Positions 17,499 through 28,445 of a DNA stretch of 64,000 nt are shown here, piece by piece. Where the stretch lies: positions 49,316-113,315 of the forward strand of contig JBBSFB010000007.1 of the NCBI GenBank assembly GCA_038239145.1, written 5' to 3'. The position numbers were made by a program, and so were the translations under genes. Below the pieces are notes generated by a model that was given only the letters and a program-made list of their open reading frames with translations, did no database searches and had not been told where the DNA came from. Within the stretch, counting starts at the first letter, position 1. Every line of letters begins with the position of its first letter. This DNA is from PALSA-610 sp038239145 (GTDB taxonomy: Bacteria; Actinomycetota; Acidimicrobiia; IMCC26256; PALSA-610).

Positions 17499-18122
17499 TT
17501 ACAGCTCGAGGGCGGGGGCGACGGCGGTGTGCAGTACGGCGATGACGTGCTCGCGCCGGATCGCGAGTGCTTCGCTCGACAGGGGGTCGATGTCGAGCAG
17601 GCCCGTCATCAACTGACCGTCGGAGAGGTACGACAGCACCGCTCCGTATCCGGTCAGCAGGAGTTGGCGGGCGTCGTAGCGGCGGAGCCGGCCCGCGTCC
17701 ATCTCCCGCTCGAGGAAGTCGGCGCCGCGGTCGAACAATGGCCGGAGCAGCACGGTCAGCTCGTCGCGCAGGATCGGCCCGCCCTCGAGTGCTTCCCAGC
17801 GCACCAGCCGCACGAACTCCGGGTGGTCTTCGAAGAAGGTGAACGCCGCGCGCAACATCCGCTCGACCTGCGGCCAGCCCTCGCGGGTCCCCACGATGGC
17901 CTCGTCGACGAGTTGCGACCAGTCGGCGAACGACGCGAACAGGACCGCGCGGTACAGAGCATCCTTCGACGGGAAGTGGTGCAGGAGGCTCGGACGCCGG
18001 ATCCCGACCTCGTCGGCGATGTCGTTCAGGCTCGTCCCCGCGTAGCCGTGGTCGCCGAACCGCCGGAGCGCGACCTCGAGGATGAGGTCCTTGGTCGAGC
18101 CGGTACCCGCGGGCAATGCCAC
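17499..18122 (-). CDS. TetR-family regulator divergent from a fatty-acid desaturase
   Basis: A 207-residue TetR protein with a clear N-terminal helix-turn-helix (YAGTSLNDIADEVGIRRPSLLHHFPSKDALY). The ligand domain is not assignable to a known effector. It starts at GTG 18122, 6 nt after TAGCAT (read 18134 to 18129), with no Shine-Dalgarno. The only divergent neighbour is the desaturase, and the CTACCGAC/GTCGGTAG operator lies between the two -10 boxes. It probably represses the desaturase and itself in response to acyl-CoA or membrane state, as DesT and FasR do elsewhere. Confidence 0.9.
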   Translation of the reverse strand: MALPAGTGSTKDLILEVALRRFGDHGYAGTSLNDIADEVGIRRPSLLHHFPSKDALYRAVLFASFADWSQLVDEAIVGTREGWPQVERMLRAAFTFFEDHPEFVRLVRWEALEGGPILRDELTVLLRPLFDRGADFLEREMDAGRLRRYDARQLLLTGYGAVLSYLSDGQLMTGLLDIDPLSSEALAIRREHVIAVLHTAVAPALEL

Positions 18123-18146
18123 CTGGTCATGCTACCGACAGTGTGT

Positions 18147-18164
18147 CTACCGACCAGTCGGTAG
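18147..18164. promoter_or_regulatory. TetR operator between regulator and desaturase
   Basis: CTACCGAC-CA-GTCGGTAG is an inverted repeat with 8-bp perfect arms and a 2-bp centre. It ends directly before the TACGCT -10 (18165-18170) of the desaturase and lies 12 nt from the TAGCAT -10 (18129-18134) of the TetR gene. Binding would block both promoters. Confidence 0.72.
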
Positions 18165-18176
18165 TACGCTTTCGGG

Positions 18177-18932
18177 GTGCCGCTGAGCAACGTGGTCGCG
18201 GCGGTGGTCGCCGCATTCATCATCACCCAGGTCGCGATCTTCACGACGACCGTGTATCTCCACCGGGCGCTCTCGCACCGGGCGCTGACCGTCAGCGGAG
18301 GGGCGGCGCTGCCGTTCCGGGTCATCATCTGGATGTCGACCGGAATGCGACCTCGGGAATGGGTCGCGGTGCATCGCAAGCACCACGCGGCCACCGACAC
18401 GCCCGAAGATCCGCACAGCCCGATGCAGGTCGGCTTCTGGCGGGTGCAGCTCGGGAACGTCGGCCTCTACAAGCGGGTCGCCGCCGATGCCTCGAACACG
18501 AACAAGTACGCCCGCGATCTGCAGCCGGACCGGCTCGACCGCCTCGCGTTCGACTACCCGCTGCTCGGGCTCGGCGGAGGGACCGCGATCCTCGTCGTTG
18601 CGATGTGGGCGCTCGGTTTCGGGCTGCTTACCGGTCTGGTCGCCGCGGGCCTGCACGCGGTTTTCTACGTGCTGTTGTCGGGCGCGATCAACGCGGTCGG
18701 CCACACCAGTGGCAAGCAGCCGTACGAGAACTCGGCGACGAATCTCCAGTCGCTCGCGTTCATCACTGCGGGCGAGGGCTTGCACAACAATCATCACGCG
18801 GCCCCCACGTCGGCGCGCTTCGCGCTGAACAAGGGCGAGATCGATCCGGGCTCGTGGTTGGTGCGGATTCTTGTGAAGCTGCACCTCGCCCAGGTGCGCC
18901 ACGACGACGTGCACCTGAAGTCGGCGGCCTAG
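18177..18932 (+). CDS. Membrane fatty-acyl-CoA desaturase
   Basis: A 251-residue di-iron membrane desaturase that would insert a cis double bond into an acyl chain using O2 and reduced carriers. All three His boxes are present: HRALSH, HRKHH and HNNHH, plus the extra GHTSG and NSATN motifs of acyl-CoA desaturases. Hydrophobic segments fall near residues 5-25, 40-55 and 130-180. The start is GTG 18177, 6 nt after TACGCT, leaderless. Transcription is very likely controlled by the divergent TetR. Confidence 0.92.
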   Translation: MPLSNVVAAVVAAFIITQVAIFTTTVYLHRALSHRALTVSGGAALPFRVIIWMSTGMRPREWVAVHRKHHAATDTPEDPHSPMQVGFWRVQLGNVGLYKRVAADASNTNKYARDLQPDRLDRLAFDYPLLGLGGGTAILVVAMWALGFGLLTGLVAAGLHAVFYVLLSGAINAVGHTSGKQPYENSATNLQSLAFITAGEGLHNNHHAAPTSARFALNKGEIDPGSWLVRILVKLHLAQVRHDDVHLKSAA

Positions 18933-18943
18933 CCCCACAACTT

Positions 18944-18992
18944 CACCAACAGTTGTCGGAGTTCTCCGCACTATGCGCTGATTTCTCCGACA
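18944..18992. repeat. Left inverted-repeat end of an AbiEi/DUF559-like element, with hairpin
   Basis: CACCAACAGTTGTCGGAGTT (18944-18963) recurs in inverted orientation at 19846-19865 with 19 of 20 bases identical. The TGTCGGAG arm (18954-18961) pairs with CTCCGACA (18985-18992) around a 23-nt loop that holds the stop codon of the broken reverse gene. A related hairpin with a 23-nt loop occurs at 48376-48430. Confidence 0.65.
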
Positions 18993-19838
18993 GCGCCCCG
19001 ACGATCGAGCGCCTCGCTGACCCGTTCGACGATCTCCCGGTCCGACGACGCGTGGGTGAACACGAGCGGCAGCCAGCCGGCCGACGACAACGCGGTCAGT
19101 CGTTCGCTGTCGGCTACGACCGCGGCCGCGCCGATGTGAAAGGCCAGGCCGTAGAACTCGGCAAAGATCTTGGCGTCCGGCCACGCAAAGTCGGGTCGGT
19201 AGGTTTTCGTCCCGACGGTCACCCGATGTTGTTGCACCGGTGACGGCACTTCGGCTCGGCGCCACACGTCGAGCAGATGCAATTCGGACCTACTTCCGCC
19301 CGGATCGAGCCGACTCCTCGCGCCGCGAGCAGCGATCGGACGACCGACATATGTCGTCCCGGACCGGATTCGAGGCGTTCGGCACACTTGGCCAGGCGCC
19401 GTACCGAGGCGATCCCGCGTCGGAGCCCGTCGTCGAGAGCCCGGCCGAGCTGATACTCCGTCATGCGCGCACTGCAATCGGCGAGAGTCCGCTCGAACGA
19501 AGTGCACGAGATGTCGTCTCGGTGACGACTTCCTCGTCTTCCATCGTGCACGACGAGTGGAACGCGACGCCCCTGACCTCGGTCCGGCGTTTCCGTTCCA
19601 CCGTTATCTCGTATCGATCCTCTGGACGCGGCTCGAGACTCCACAGACGTGCTGCCGACGAGTGCGACGCGACCGCGCCGTCGATCGACAGGACCACTGC
19701 GAGCAAGCCGCGTTCCCAGGAGTCGCGACCACCCACGACCGCGAAGACGCGCGGCCGGAGTTGGGCCAGCGTGACGAGTCCGTGCTGCGATGCGAGCAGA
19801 TCCTCGAAATGTGCGAGCGGTGCTTCCATCGCGCGCAC
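18971..19838 (-). pseudogene. Broken AbiEi-like antitoxin domain / DUF559 (Vsr-like) protein
   Basis: Three reading-frame pieces make up one protein of about 285 residues. The first has a winged-helix AbiEi-type start (SQHGLVTLAQL). The second carries CTSFERTLADC and QLGRALDDGLRRG. The third is a DUF559/Vsr-like endonuclease fold (YRPDFAWPDAKIFAEFYG). Frame changes lie near 19528 and 19290-19305. The usual acidic-loop motif IEVDG reads FAEFYG, so the nuclease site is also degraded. The gene is flanked by 20-bp inverted repeats. Intact relatives are common, of unclear role and often multicopy in Actinobacteria, as I recall. Confidence 0.78.
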
Positions 19839-19845
19839 CGTAGGG

Positions 19846-19865
19846 AACTCCGACGACTGTTGGTG
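19846..19865. repeat. Right inverted-repeat end framing the AbiEi/DUF559-like pseudogene
   Basis: AACTCCGACGACTGTTGGTG is the reverse complement, with one mismatch, of 18944-18963. The next bases (GAGG) resemble those after the matching arm at 48424-48433 (CTGTTGGTGG). The repeats bound a 922-bp segment containing only the pseudogene. Confidence 0.65.
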
Positions 19866-19877
19866 GAGGGTCTTCGA

Positions 19878-20699
19878 CTAGCCGCGTTTGGTGCGGCCTC
19901 GGAGGGCGGCGAAGCACATCGACATGCTGATGGCGCCGACGATCCCGATCGCGAGGAGTGTCTTGCCGAGGCTGGCGAACTCCCATCCGTTCGAGACGAG
20001 CGAACGCTGCCCTTCGAGGACGTACGTCACGGGATTCCAGGCCGCGATCGAGTTCAGCCAACCGCTCAGCTGATTGCGGGGAACGTACGACGACGTCATG
20101 AACAAGAACGGGAAGAACAGCAGGAAGCTCGACTGCACGGCCGACGGGTTGCCGGTCTTGAGTGCGATGGCGTAGCCGAATCCGGCGAACGCGAGGCTCC
20201 ACAGTCCCGCGATCGCGATGAACGCGACGAGCCCGATCACGCCCGACTCCAGCCGTACACCGAGCGCAAAACCCAGTATGAGGATCGGGATCGTGAGCGC
20301 GCACGCGATCGCGACGTCGGCGACCATGTGCCCGATCAGGATCGCCAAACGGCTCACAGGCGTGAGCAGCAGGCGGTCGAAGTACCCGTTCTGGATGTCG
20401 AGCACGAGCGCGCCCGCGCGGGACACACCAGTCACCCCAATGAGGATTCCGGTCGGCAACATGAACGCCTTGATGTCGAAGCCGCTGATGTTGCTCTGCG
20501 TCACGTGCTGGAGCGTGCCGATGTTGATCACGAAGAAGAACACCGCGATGAAGATCGGCGGGATCACCGATTCGAGCTCGCGGGGGACGGCCCGGAGCGC
20601 GCGCCCGGCGATCGAGACGATGTCGCGCAACACGGGCGCGGGCCGGGCGTGCACGCTTCTCGCGTGCGGGGTATCGATATCGATCTCGAGCGTGGTCAT
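19878..20699 (-). CDS. ABC-2 type transporter permease
   Basis: A 273-residue integral membrane protein with six predicted segments, of the ABC-2/DrrB type. The cytoplasmic N-terminus reads RALRAVPRELESVIPP, and FMTSSYVPRNQLSGWLNSIAAWNPVTYVLEG is the conserved motif near the last helices. It partners the overlapping ATPase gene to form a drug or lipid exporter. Its ATG overlaps the ATPase stop by 4 nt. The substrate is unknown; daunorubicin-resistance-like exporters are the closest recognisable family. Confidence 0.9.
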   Translation of the reverse strand: MTTLEIDIDTPHARSVHARPAPVLRDIVSIAGRALRAVPRELESVIPPIFIAVFFFVINIGTLQHVTQSNISGFDIKAFMLPTGILIGVTGVSRAGALVLDIQNGYFDRLLLTPVSRLAILIGHMVADVAIACALTIPILILGFALGVRLESGVIGLVAFIAIAGLWSLAFAGFGYAIALKTGNPSAVQSSFLLFFPFLFMTSSYVPRNQLSGWLNSIAAWNPVTYVLEGQRSLVSNGWEFASLGKTLLAIGIVGAISMSMCFAALRGRTKRG

Positions 20700-21688
20700 C
20701 GTCGCGCCTCCGCAGGTTCGGGCCGTTCTTCGGACTGGAAGTTGTTGCCGGTCAGCTCGATGAAGACGTCGTCGAGCGTGGGTGTGCGCAGTGTCAGGTG
20801 TCGTACCGGTGCAACCGAGTTGAGCGCGACCGCTACCGCGCCGATCATCGCGGCGCCGTCGGCGGCGGTGACGAACAACTCGTCGCCGCGCGACTCGACG
20901 CTCGCGACGCCGTCCAACGCCTCCACCGACTGCCGCGCCGCGCCCGGGTTACCGTCGATGCGGGCGACGATGACGTCGTTGCCGATGCTGCGCTTGAGCT
21001 CGTCGGGCGAACCCTGCGCGACGAGCTTGCCGTCGTTGATGACGCCGAGCCGGTCGGCGAGCTCGTCGGCCTCCTCGAGGTACTGCGTGGTGAGGAAGAT
21101 GGTCATCTTGAGCTCTTGATTGAGGCGGCGCACCTCGTCCCACATGCGGGACCGGCTCACGGGATCGAGGCCGGTCGTCGGCTCGTCGAGGAACAGGACC
21201 TCGGGGTTGTGGACGAGCGCGGCGGCTAGGTCGAGGCGGCGCTTCATCCCGCCCGAGAACGTCGCGATCGGACGGGCGAGAGCGTCGCCGATGTCGATGA
21301 GACGACTCAGATCGACGAGCCGCTCGTCGATCTCGCTCCGGGTGAGCCCGTAGAGCCGGCCCTGGAGCCGGAGCAGCTCGATACCCGTCTGCTTCGGGTC
21401 GAGTGCTACGTCCTGGAGGGCCACGCCGATGTGCAGGCGTACTTTCTCCGGTTGGGTCGCCACGTCGTATCCCGCAACGACTGCTTTTCCGCCCGTCGGT
21501 GCGAGCAACGTGCAGAGCATGCGGACGGTCGTCGATTTGCCCGCCCCGTTCGGTCCGAGAAATCCGTAGATCTCGCCCCGGCGGATGTCGAGGTCGAGCC
21601 CGGCGACGGCTGCCTCCCCGTCGAACTCTCTGACCAGGCCTTCGGCCGTGATCGCGCTCGTCGTTGCGCTGTCTCTGGTGTTGTCCAT
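20696..21688 (-). CDS. ABC transporter ATP-binding protein (DrrA type)
   Basis: A 330-residue ATPase with Walker A GPNGAGKST, the Q-loop region VALQDVALD, signature SGGMKRR, Walker B LFLDEP and the switch region TTQYLEEAD. The C-terminal extension (about residues 230-330, ending LTLRTPTLDDVFIELTG) is the DrrA-type domain. The ATG at 21688 is preferred because GGAGG lies 10 nt upstream; an in-frame GTG at 21718 exists. It powers the permease downstream. Confidence 0.93.
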   Translation of the reverse strand: MDNTRDSATTSAITAEGLVREFDGEAAVAGLDLDIRRGEIYGFLGPNGAGKSTTVRMLCTLLAPTGGKAVVAGYDVATQPEKVRLHIGVALQDVALDPKQTGIELLRLQGRLYGLTRSEIDERLVDLSRLIDIGDALARPIATFSGGMKRRLDLAAALVHNPEVLFLDEPTTGLDPVSRSRMWDEVRRLNQELKMTIFLTTQYLEEADELADRLGVINDGKLVAQGSPDELKRSIGNDVIVARIDGNPGAARQSVEALDGVASVESRGDELFVTAADGAAMIGAVAVALNSVAPVRHLTLRTPTLDDVFIELTGNNFQSEERPEPAEARR

Positions 21689-21848
21689 GACCCCATCCTC
21701 CGCCTCGAAACTGGCCACCTATTGACCAGGTTGTGGGATTTCCCAGGCGACCGGCTTTGCGCGCAGGCCCGGTCATCGTCCGTCGAGGGTCAGACCGAGG
21801 GCGCGCGCCGAACTCATCGGAGATCGGGGACGCCGGGTCAGGCGCGCG

Positions 21849-22805
21849 TCAGCGGGCGAGGGCGCGGATGACGTCGTGCAGTTGGTCGGGGCCGCAGAAC
21901 AACGCGGGCGCCGGAGTCGTCACACCGTTCGCCATGTAACGGCCGATGTGCTCCTTGCACTTCTCGGGCGAGCCCCACACAAGGAGGTCGTCGACGACCG
22001 AGTCGGGGATCGACTCGGCCGCGGCCTTGCGGTCGCCTTCTTTCCAGAGCCGCCAGAGATCCTGCAACTCGTCGCCACGACCGAGCCACTCGTGGAAGGC
22101 GGCGTACACGGGCACTGTGAGGTATGACGCGATCGCGCGCTTGCCGACACTGCGCGCCAGTCCCGCATCGTCCACGGGGAACACGAAGATGCGCGCCGCG
22201 ATCTCCTTGTCCGGTCCGACGTGCGGCGCAACCGTCTTCACGTCGTCGGCCGACAGCCAGTTGATGATCGCGCCGTCGCCTTCCCGTCCGGCCAGCCGCA
22301 ACATGCCTGCGCGGAGCGCGGCGACGAGGATCGGCGGCTGCTCGGGAACCGTGATGCCGAGCCGGAAGCCCTTCACGCTGAACGTCTCGTACTCCTCGTC
22401 GACCTTCTCGCCCGTCAGCGCAGCTCGAAGGAAACGAATGGTGTCGCGCACGCGCTGATACGGCTTGTCGAACTCCATACCGTTCCACCGTTCGACGATC
22501 ACGTTCGACGACGTCCCCAGCCCGAGCGCGAACTTCCCGGGTGCGGCCTGACACATCGACGCCACGGTCGACGCGAGCGTGTGTGCGCCGCGCGTGTACG
22601 CGGGAACGATGGCCGTGCCCAGCCTCAGCTCCGGCGCCCATTGCGCCGCGACCGCGAGTGGAATGAACGCGTCGTAGCCCCCGGACTCGGCCGACCACAG
22701 ATCGGTGTACCCGAGATCGACGAGCTCGCGCACGAGGTCACGTTGTCCCAGGAGCGGGATACCGTCGAACGGGAAGGTGATGCCGTAACGCTGCGGAATG
22801 GCCAT
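21849..22805 (-). CDS. LLM-class F420-dependent oxidoreductase
   Basis: A 318-residue TIM-barrel luciferase-like protein of the F420-dependent subgroup. Marks are GYTDLWSAESGGYDAFIPLA, RLGTAIVPAYTRGAHTLA, GKFALGLGTSSNVIVERWNG and the C-terminal SPEKCKEHIGRYMANG. Such enzymes use F420 for hydride transfer on diverse substrates. The ATG at 22805 has AAAGGA 7 nt upstream. It lies 30 nt after the acyl-CoA thioesterase in the same direction and could share its transcript. Confidence 0.9.
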   Translation of the reverse strand: MAIPQRYGITFPFDGIPLLGQRDLVRELVDLGYTDLWSAESGGYDAFIPLAVAAQWAPELRLGTAIVPAYTRGAHTLASTVASMCQAAPGKFALGLGTSSNVIVERWNGMEFDKPYQRVRDTIRFLRAALTGEKVDEEYETFSVKGFRLGITVPEQPPILVAALRAGMLRLAGREGDGAIINWLSADDVKTVAPHVGPDKEIAARIFVFPVDDAGLARSVGKRAIASYLTVPVYAAFHEWLGRGDELQDLWRLWKEGDRKAAAESIPDSVVDDLLVWGSPEKCKEHIGRYMANGVTTPAPALFCGPDQLHDVIRALAR

Positions 22806-22835
22806 GGTCACATCCTTTCACCCGGTACGAGGGGG

Positions 22836-23660
22836 TTACCGCGCGTCGGGGGGTGTGGGGTCTTCGCGCCAGGCGCGGACGATCGACGACTGGCTCGCGG
22901 TGCCGAGCAGGGTTCCGTCCTCGGCCCACAGATGGACGAGGCCGTGACCGAATCCGTCGGCGACCGCGTGGACGCGCACGTCGGCCAGCACCCACTCGGT
23001 CGGGACGCGGTGCGCGACGCGCAACGTGTTGTCGAGGCTGTTGCCACCGGCACGCTTGCCGAGCGCCTGACCGATCCCGAACGGCACGAAATCGCCGATG
23101 ATCGCGAGCGCGGATGCCGACATCTCGAGCAATTCGGGGAGGCGGATCCACAGCGCGGCCGAGCCGGAACCCGGGGGTCCCGGGAACTCCCACGGCGCGC
23201 GGCCGTTCGCGAGCTTGGCGTCGAGCCGGCTGCTGATCGTGCCCTCGTGCCGATCCATCATCGGCCGGGGCGGACAATCGGCAGGACCGGGGACCTCGGG
23301 CATCACCGCCCACTGCCCTTCGTACTCCAACGTGCGGTGCCCGAGCGCGCCCAGCACGGTGAGGATCTCGTCGTCGCCGACGCGTGCGATGACGCGTGCC
23401 TGTGAGATCTGATGACCGCGCACAACTTCGGTGACGTCGAGCTCGAGCGTCGCCGGCGGGCGCGCGAACGACAGGTACTGCGCCGTCGCCCAGATGCACG
23501 GGCGCCCGGTGAGCTCCTCCATCACCTCGATGGACGCACCGAGACCACAACCGCCGAAGAGTGCGCCCGTCCCCGACGTCAGCGCCCGGACGACCTCCAT
23601 GCGCCACCGCGCCGTGTCGTCCGGGCTCGGTTCCAGACCGAAAAACGTGCGCGCATCCAT
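22836..23660 (-). CDS. TesB-like double-hotdog acyl-CoA thioesterase
   Basis: A 274-residue protein with two hotdog halves. The first holds LFGGCGLGASIEVMEELTGRPCIWATAQYLSFA and the second SLDNTLRVAHRVPTEWVLADVRVHAVADGFGHG, typical of TesB-type thioesterases. It would release free acid and CoA; chain specificity is unknown. TAGCGT lies 9 nt before the ATG at 23660. A second protein of the same architecture is encoded at 38552-39373. It sits between the sulfatase and the LLM oxidoreductase, all on the minus strand. Confidence 0.85.
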   Translation of the reverse strand: MDARTFFGLEPSPDDTARWRMEVVRALTSGTGALFGGCGLGASIEVMEELTGRPCIWATAQYLSFARPPATLELDVTEVVRGHQISQARVIARVGDDEILTVLGALGHRTLEYEGQWAVMPEVPGPADCPPRPMMDRHEGTISSRLDAKLANGRAPWEFPGPPGSGSAALWIRLPELLEMSASALAIIGDFVPFGIGQALGKRAGGNSLDNTLRVAHRVPTEWVLADVRVHAVADGFGHGLVHLWAEDGTLLGTASQSSIVRAWREDPTPPDAR

Positions 23661-23692
23661 CGGCCGGGCACGCTACCCGTCACCACGCCGCG

Positions 23693-25216
23693 CTAGCGGC
23701 GGGGCGCGTTGCGTTCGACGAGGCCGGCGTGCATCGTCAGCTTCATACCGGTGAGTGTGCGTTCGGTGTGCTGCATGCGCCACGCCAGCATCCGTTGTGC
23801 GTAGCTCAAGACCGTCGCGGCGTACGCGGGATCGTCGGCCAGGTTGCGGATCTGGGCGGGGTCGTTGTCGATGTCGAAGAAGATCGCCGGAAGCGCCGGG
23901 AAGCCGGAGAATTGCACGTACTTCCCGTGCTCGTCGCGCAGTACCGCCAGCGCGCACTCTTCCAAGGTCAGCCCGAACACTTCTTCGAGCAACGCGCTGT
24001 CGGGATCGCGAAAGTCGAACTCGAAGTGCACGTCGGCGCGCCAGTCGTCGGGCGGCGATCCCTCGAGCCACGGGGTCAAGGCGCGCCCGTCGCATTGCAA
24101 CGGTATCTCCGCACCGAGCAGTGAACAGATGGTCGGCAGCACGTCGACGTGCTCGGTGAACGCTTCGACCGCAAGCCCGGCGACCACGCCCGGCCCGCGC
24201 GCGATCAGGGGCACGTTGTACGACTGATCGAACCAGCCGAGCTTGTGGAGCATGAAGTGATCGCCGAGGTTCTCGCCGTGATCGCTCGTGAAGATCACGA
24301 TGGTGCGCTCCGCCTGACCGGTCGCGTCGAGCCAGTCGAGCAACAACCCGATGTGGTCGTCGACTTCGGCGAGCATCCCGTAGTAGGTCGCCTGCAGCTC
24401 GCGCTGTTCCTGTTCGTCGTCGGGCGACTTCAGGAACGGATGGTCGATCATCACGCCGAGCAACGGATGTTGCGCGCCCTCCTCGCCTCGGGTCGCGGCG
24501 CGCACCGGATCCGGGGCCAGCGCGGGGTCGAACATCGTGTCGTAGGGCGCGGGCGCGAGGAACGGCGGATGGGGGCGCAGGAACGAGAGGTGCGCGAACC
24601 AGCCACCGTCGGCATCGGCGGAACCGTCCGCGCGCGACTCCGCCCACTGCATCAGGCGGTCGGTCAGGAACCGGGTCTGCGAGTGGGCGGCGTCGTACTG
24701 CGTGCGCCACCTCGCGTCGGCCGTGCCCACATCGACGAACGGGCGCCACTCTTCGGGTACGTCGACGCCGTCAGCCCGCATCCATTCCAGCCACGCTTGC
24801 GGTTCGCTCTCGGGCAGGTGGCACACCGGGTCGAAGCCGGGGAGCACACCTTCATACCGGGAAAGGCGGGCGTCGCCCGGCGAGACCGTGCGGGGATCGA
24901 CGCTCGTGTCGGTGTAACCGAACAGGGCGGGCGCATAGCCCAGGCGGCGGGCAACCAGCGCGATGTTGTCGTGGCGGGCGTCGAGCGGCGTGCCGTTCAG
25001 CACCGACCGGTGGTTCATCAGGTACATGCCGGTGTAGAGCGCGGCCCGGCTCGGTCCGCACGGGGCGGCCTGGGCGAAATGGCGGCGGAAGGAGACTCCG
25101 CCCGCGGCCAGGCGGTCGAGGTTGGGGGTCCGCACGACGGGGTGCCCGGCCGCGCCGAGGCAGTCGCCCCGCCACTGGTCGGCGGTGATGAACAGGACGT
25201 TTGTGGGGGGTGCCAT
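23693..25216 (-). CDS. Sulfatase / phosphonate monoester hydrolase family enzyme
   Basis: A 507-residue alkaline-phosphatase-superfamily hydrolase. Cys53 in PCGPSRA (C-x-P-S-R) is the residue converted to formylglycine, so the host should possess a formylglycine-generating enzyme outside this window. Metal ligands appear in ITADQWRGD and FTSDHGENLGDH. It would cleave a sulfate or phosphonate monoester; the natural substrate is unknown. No signal peptide is visible, so it is probably cytoplasmic. It is divergent from lon. A second sulfatase is encoded at 31855. Confidence 0.9.
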   Translation of the reverse strand: MAPPTNVLFITADQWRGDCLGAAGHPVVRTPNLDRLAAGGVSFRRHFAQAAPCGPSRAALYTGMYLMNHRSVLNGTPLDARHDNIALVARRLGYAPALFGYTDTSVDPRTVSPGDARLSRYEGVLPGFDPVCHLPESEPQAWLEWMRADGVDVPEEWRPFVDVGTADARWRTQYDAAHSQTRFLTDRLMQWAESRADGSADADGGWFAHLSFLRPHPPFLAPAPYDTMFDPALAPDPVRAATRGEEGAQHPLLGVMIDHPFLKSPDDEQEQRELQATYYGMLAEVDDHIGLLLDWLDATGQAERTIVIFTSDHGENLGDHFMLHKLGWFDQSYNVPLIARGPGVVAGLAVEAFTEHVDVLPTICSLLGAEIPLQCDGRALTPWLEGSPPDDWRADVHFEFDFRDPDSALLEEVFGLTLEECALAVLRDEHGKYVQFSGFPALPAIFFDIDNDPAQIRNLADDPAYAATVLSYAQRMLAWRMQHTERTLTGMKLTMHAGLVERNAPRR

Positions 25217-25281
25217 GCCAAGACCGCCAGAAAACCGACCGTGGGAATCGGGAATCCCTTTTCGCAGTTACACACGGCACT

Positions 25282-27588
<2,307 letters not shown>

Positions 27589-27614
27589 GTACTTCCCCAC
27601 CCCCGAGCACCAAC

Positions 27615-27641
27615 GGGCGGCAGCCTCTTAGGCTGCCGCCC
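27615..27641. terminator. 11-bp perfect hairpin between lon and SDR, touching the SDR start codon
   Basis: GGGCGGCAGCC-TCTTA-GGCTGCCGCCC forms an 11-bp stem with a 5-nt loop, 26 nt after the lon stop. No T-run follows. The stem ends at 27641, directly before the SDR GTG at 27642, and contains TAGGCT (27629-27634), the likely -10 for a leaderless SDR transcript. It may end lon transcription and overlap the next promoter. Confidence 0.6.
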
Positions 27642-28445
27642 GTGCTCGAGGGCAAGGTTGCGATCGTTACGGGCGGGGGCGGTGGGATCGGCCGCGGCAT
27701 CGTCGAGCGGTTCGCCGCCGACGGCGCGTCGGTGGTCTTCGCCGAGATCGACGCCGACCGGGCGCGCGAGACCCAGGGCGCGGTCGGGGAGCGGGTCGTC
27801 GGCGTCGTGGCCGACGTCCGGGAGTCGGGGGTGGGTGAAGCGCTCGTCACCGCGGCGCGCGACAACTTCGGGCGGGTCGACATTCTTGTCAACAACGTCG
27901 GTCACTTCGGTGGCCGCCGAGCCGCGTTCCACGAGCAGACCGACGACGAGTGGGACGACCTCTACCGGGTCAACCTCGCGCACGTGCTCGGGTGCTCACG
28001 CGCGTTCCTGCCGCCTGCGATCCAGCAGGGCGACGGCGCGAGCATCGTCAACGTCTCGACGATCGAAGCGTTCCGCGCCATACCGACGCGCCCCGTCTAC
28101 TCCGCGTTCAAAGCTGCGATCACCGGATTCACCCGTTCGCTCGCGGTCGAGTACGCGCGTGACCGCATTCGCGTCAACGCGATCGCTCCCGACGTGACCG
28201 AGACCCTGCAGGTGCCGTACTCGCGCTGGGTCGGGCCCGAAGACGAGCACCTGATTCCCACGTGGGTGCCCCTCGGACGCTTCGGGCAACCGGCCGACGT
28301 GGCCGGGGTCGCGTTGTTCCTCGCCTCGGACCTCTCTGCGTTCGTGACCGGGACGACCGTGCACGTCGACGGCGGTACGTACGCCGCGGGCGGTTGGTTT
28401 CCGACCGACGAAGGCGGCTGGACCAACCGCCCCCGCCGACCCTGA
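27642..28445 (+). CDS. Short-chain dehydrogenase/reductase (classical SDR)
   Basis: A 267-residue NAD(P)-dependent oxidoreductase. It has the glycine motif VTGGGGGIGRG, NNVG in the adenine pocket, catalytic Ser in NVSTIEAF and the YxxxK motif (YSAFK). The acidic FAEIDADR loop suggests NAD preference. The substrate is unknown. GTG 27642 directly follows a hairpin and has TAGGCT 7 nt upstream, so it is likely leaderless. Its stop overlaps the CPBP protease start (TGATG), implying coupling. Confidence 0.92.
   Translation: MLEGKVAIVTGGGGGIGRGIVERFAADGASVVFAEIDADRARETQGAVGERVVGVVADVRESGVGEALVTAARDNFGRVDILVNNVGHFGGRRAAFHEQTDDEWDDLYRVNLAHVLGCSRAFLPPAIQQGDGASIVNVSTIEAFRAIPTRPVYSAFKAAITGFTRSLAVEYARDRIRVNAIAPDVTETLQVPYSRWVGPEDEHLIPTWVPLGRFGQPADVAGVALFLASDLSAFVTGTTVHVDGGTYAAGGWFPTDEGGWTNRPRRP

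Noticed and set aside
25217..25281. A heat-shock HAIR or CIRCE element upstream of lon.
   Set aside because: No CTTGAGT-N7-ACTCAAG or TTAGCACTC-N9-GAGTGCTAA match is visible. GGGAATCGGGAATCCC is only a weak repeat.
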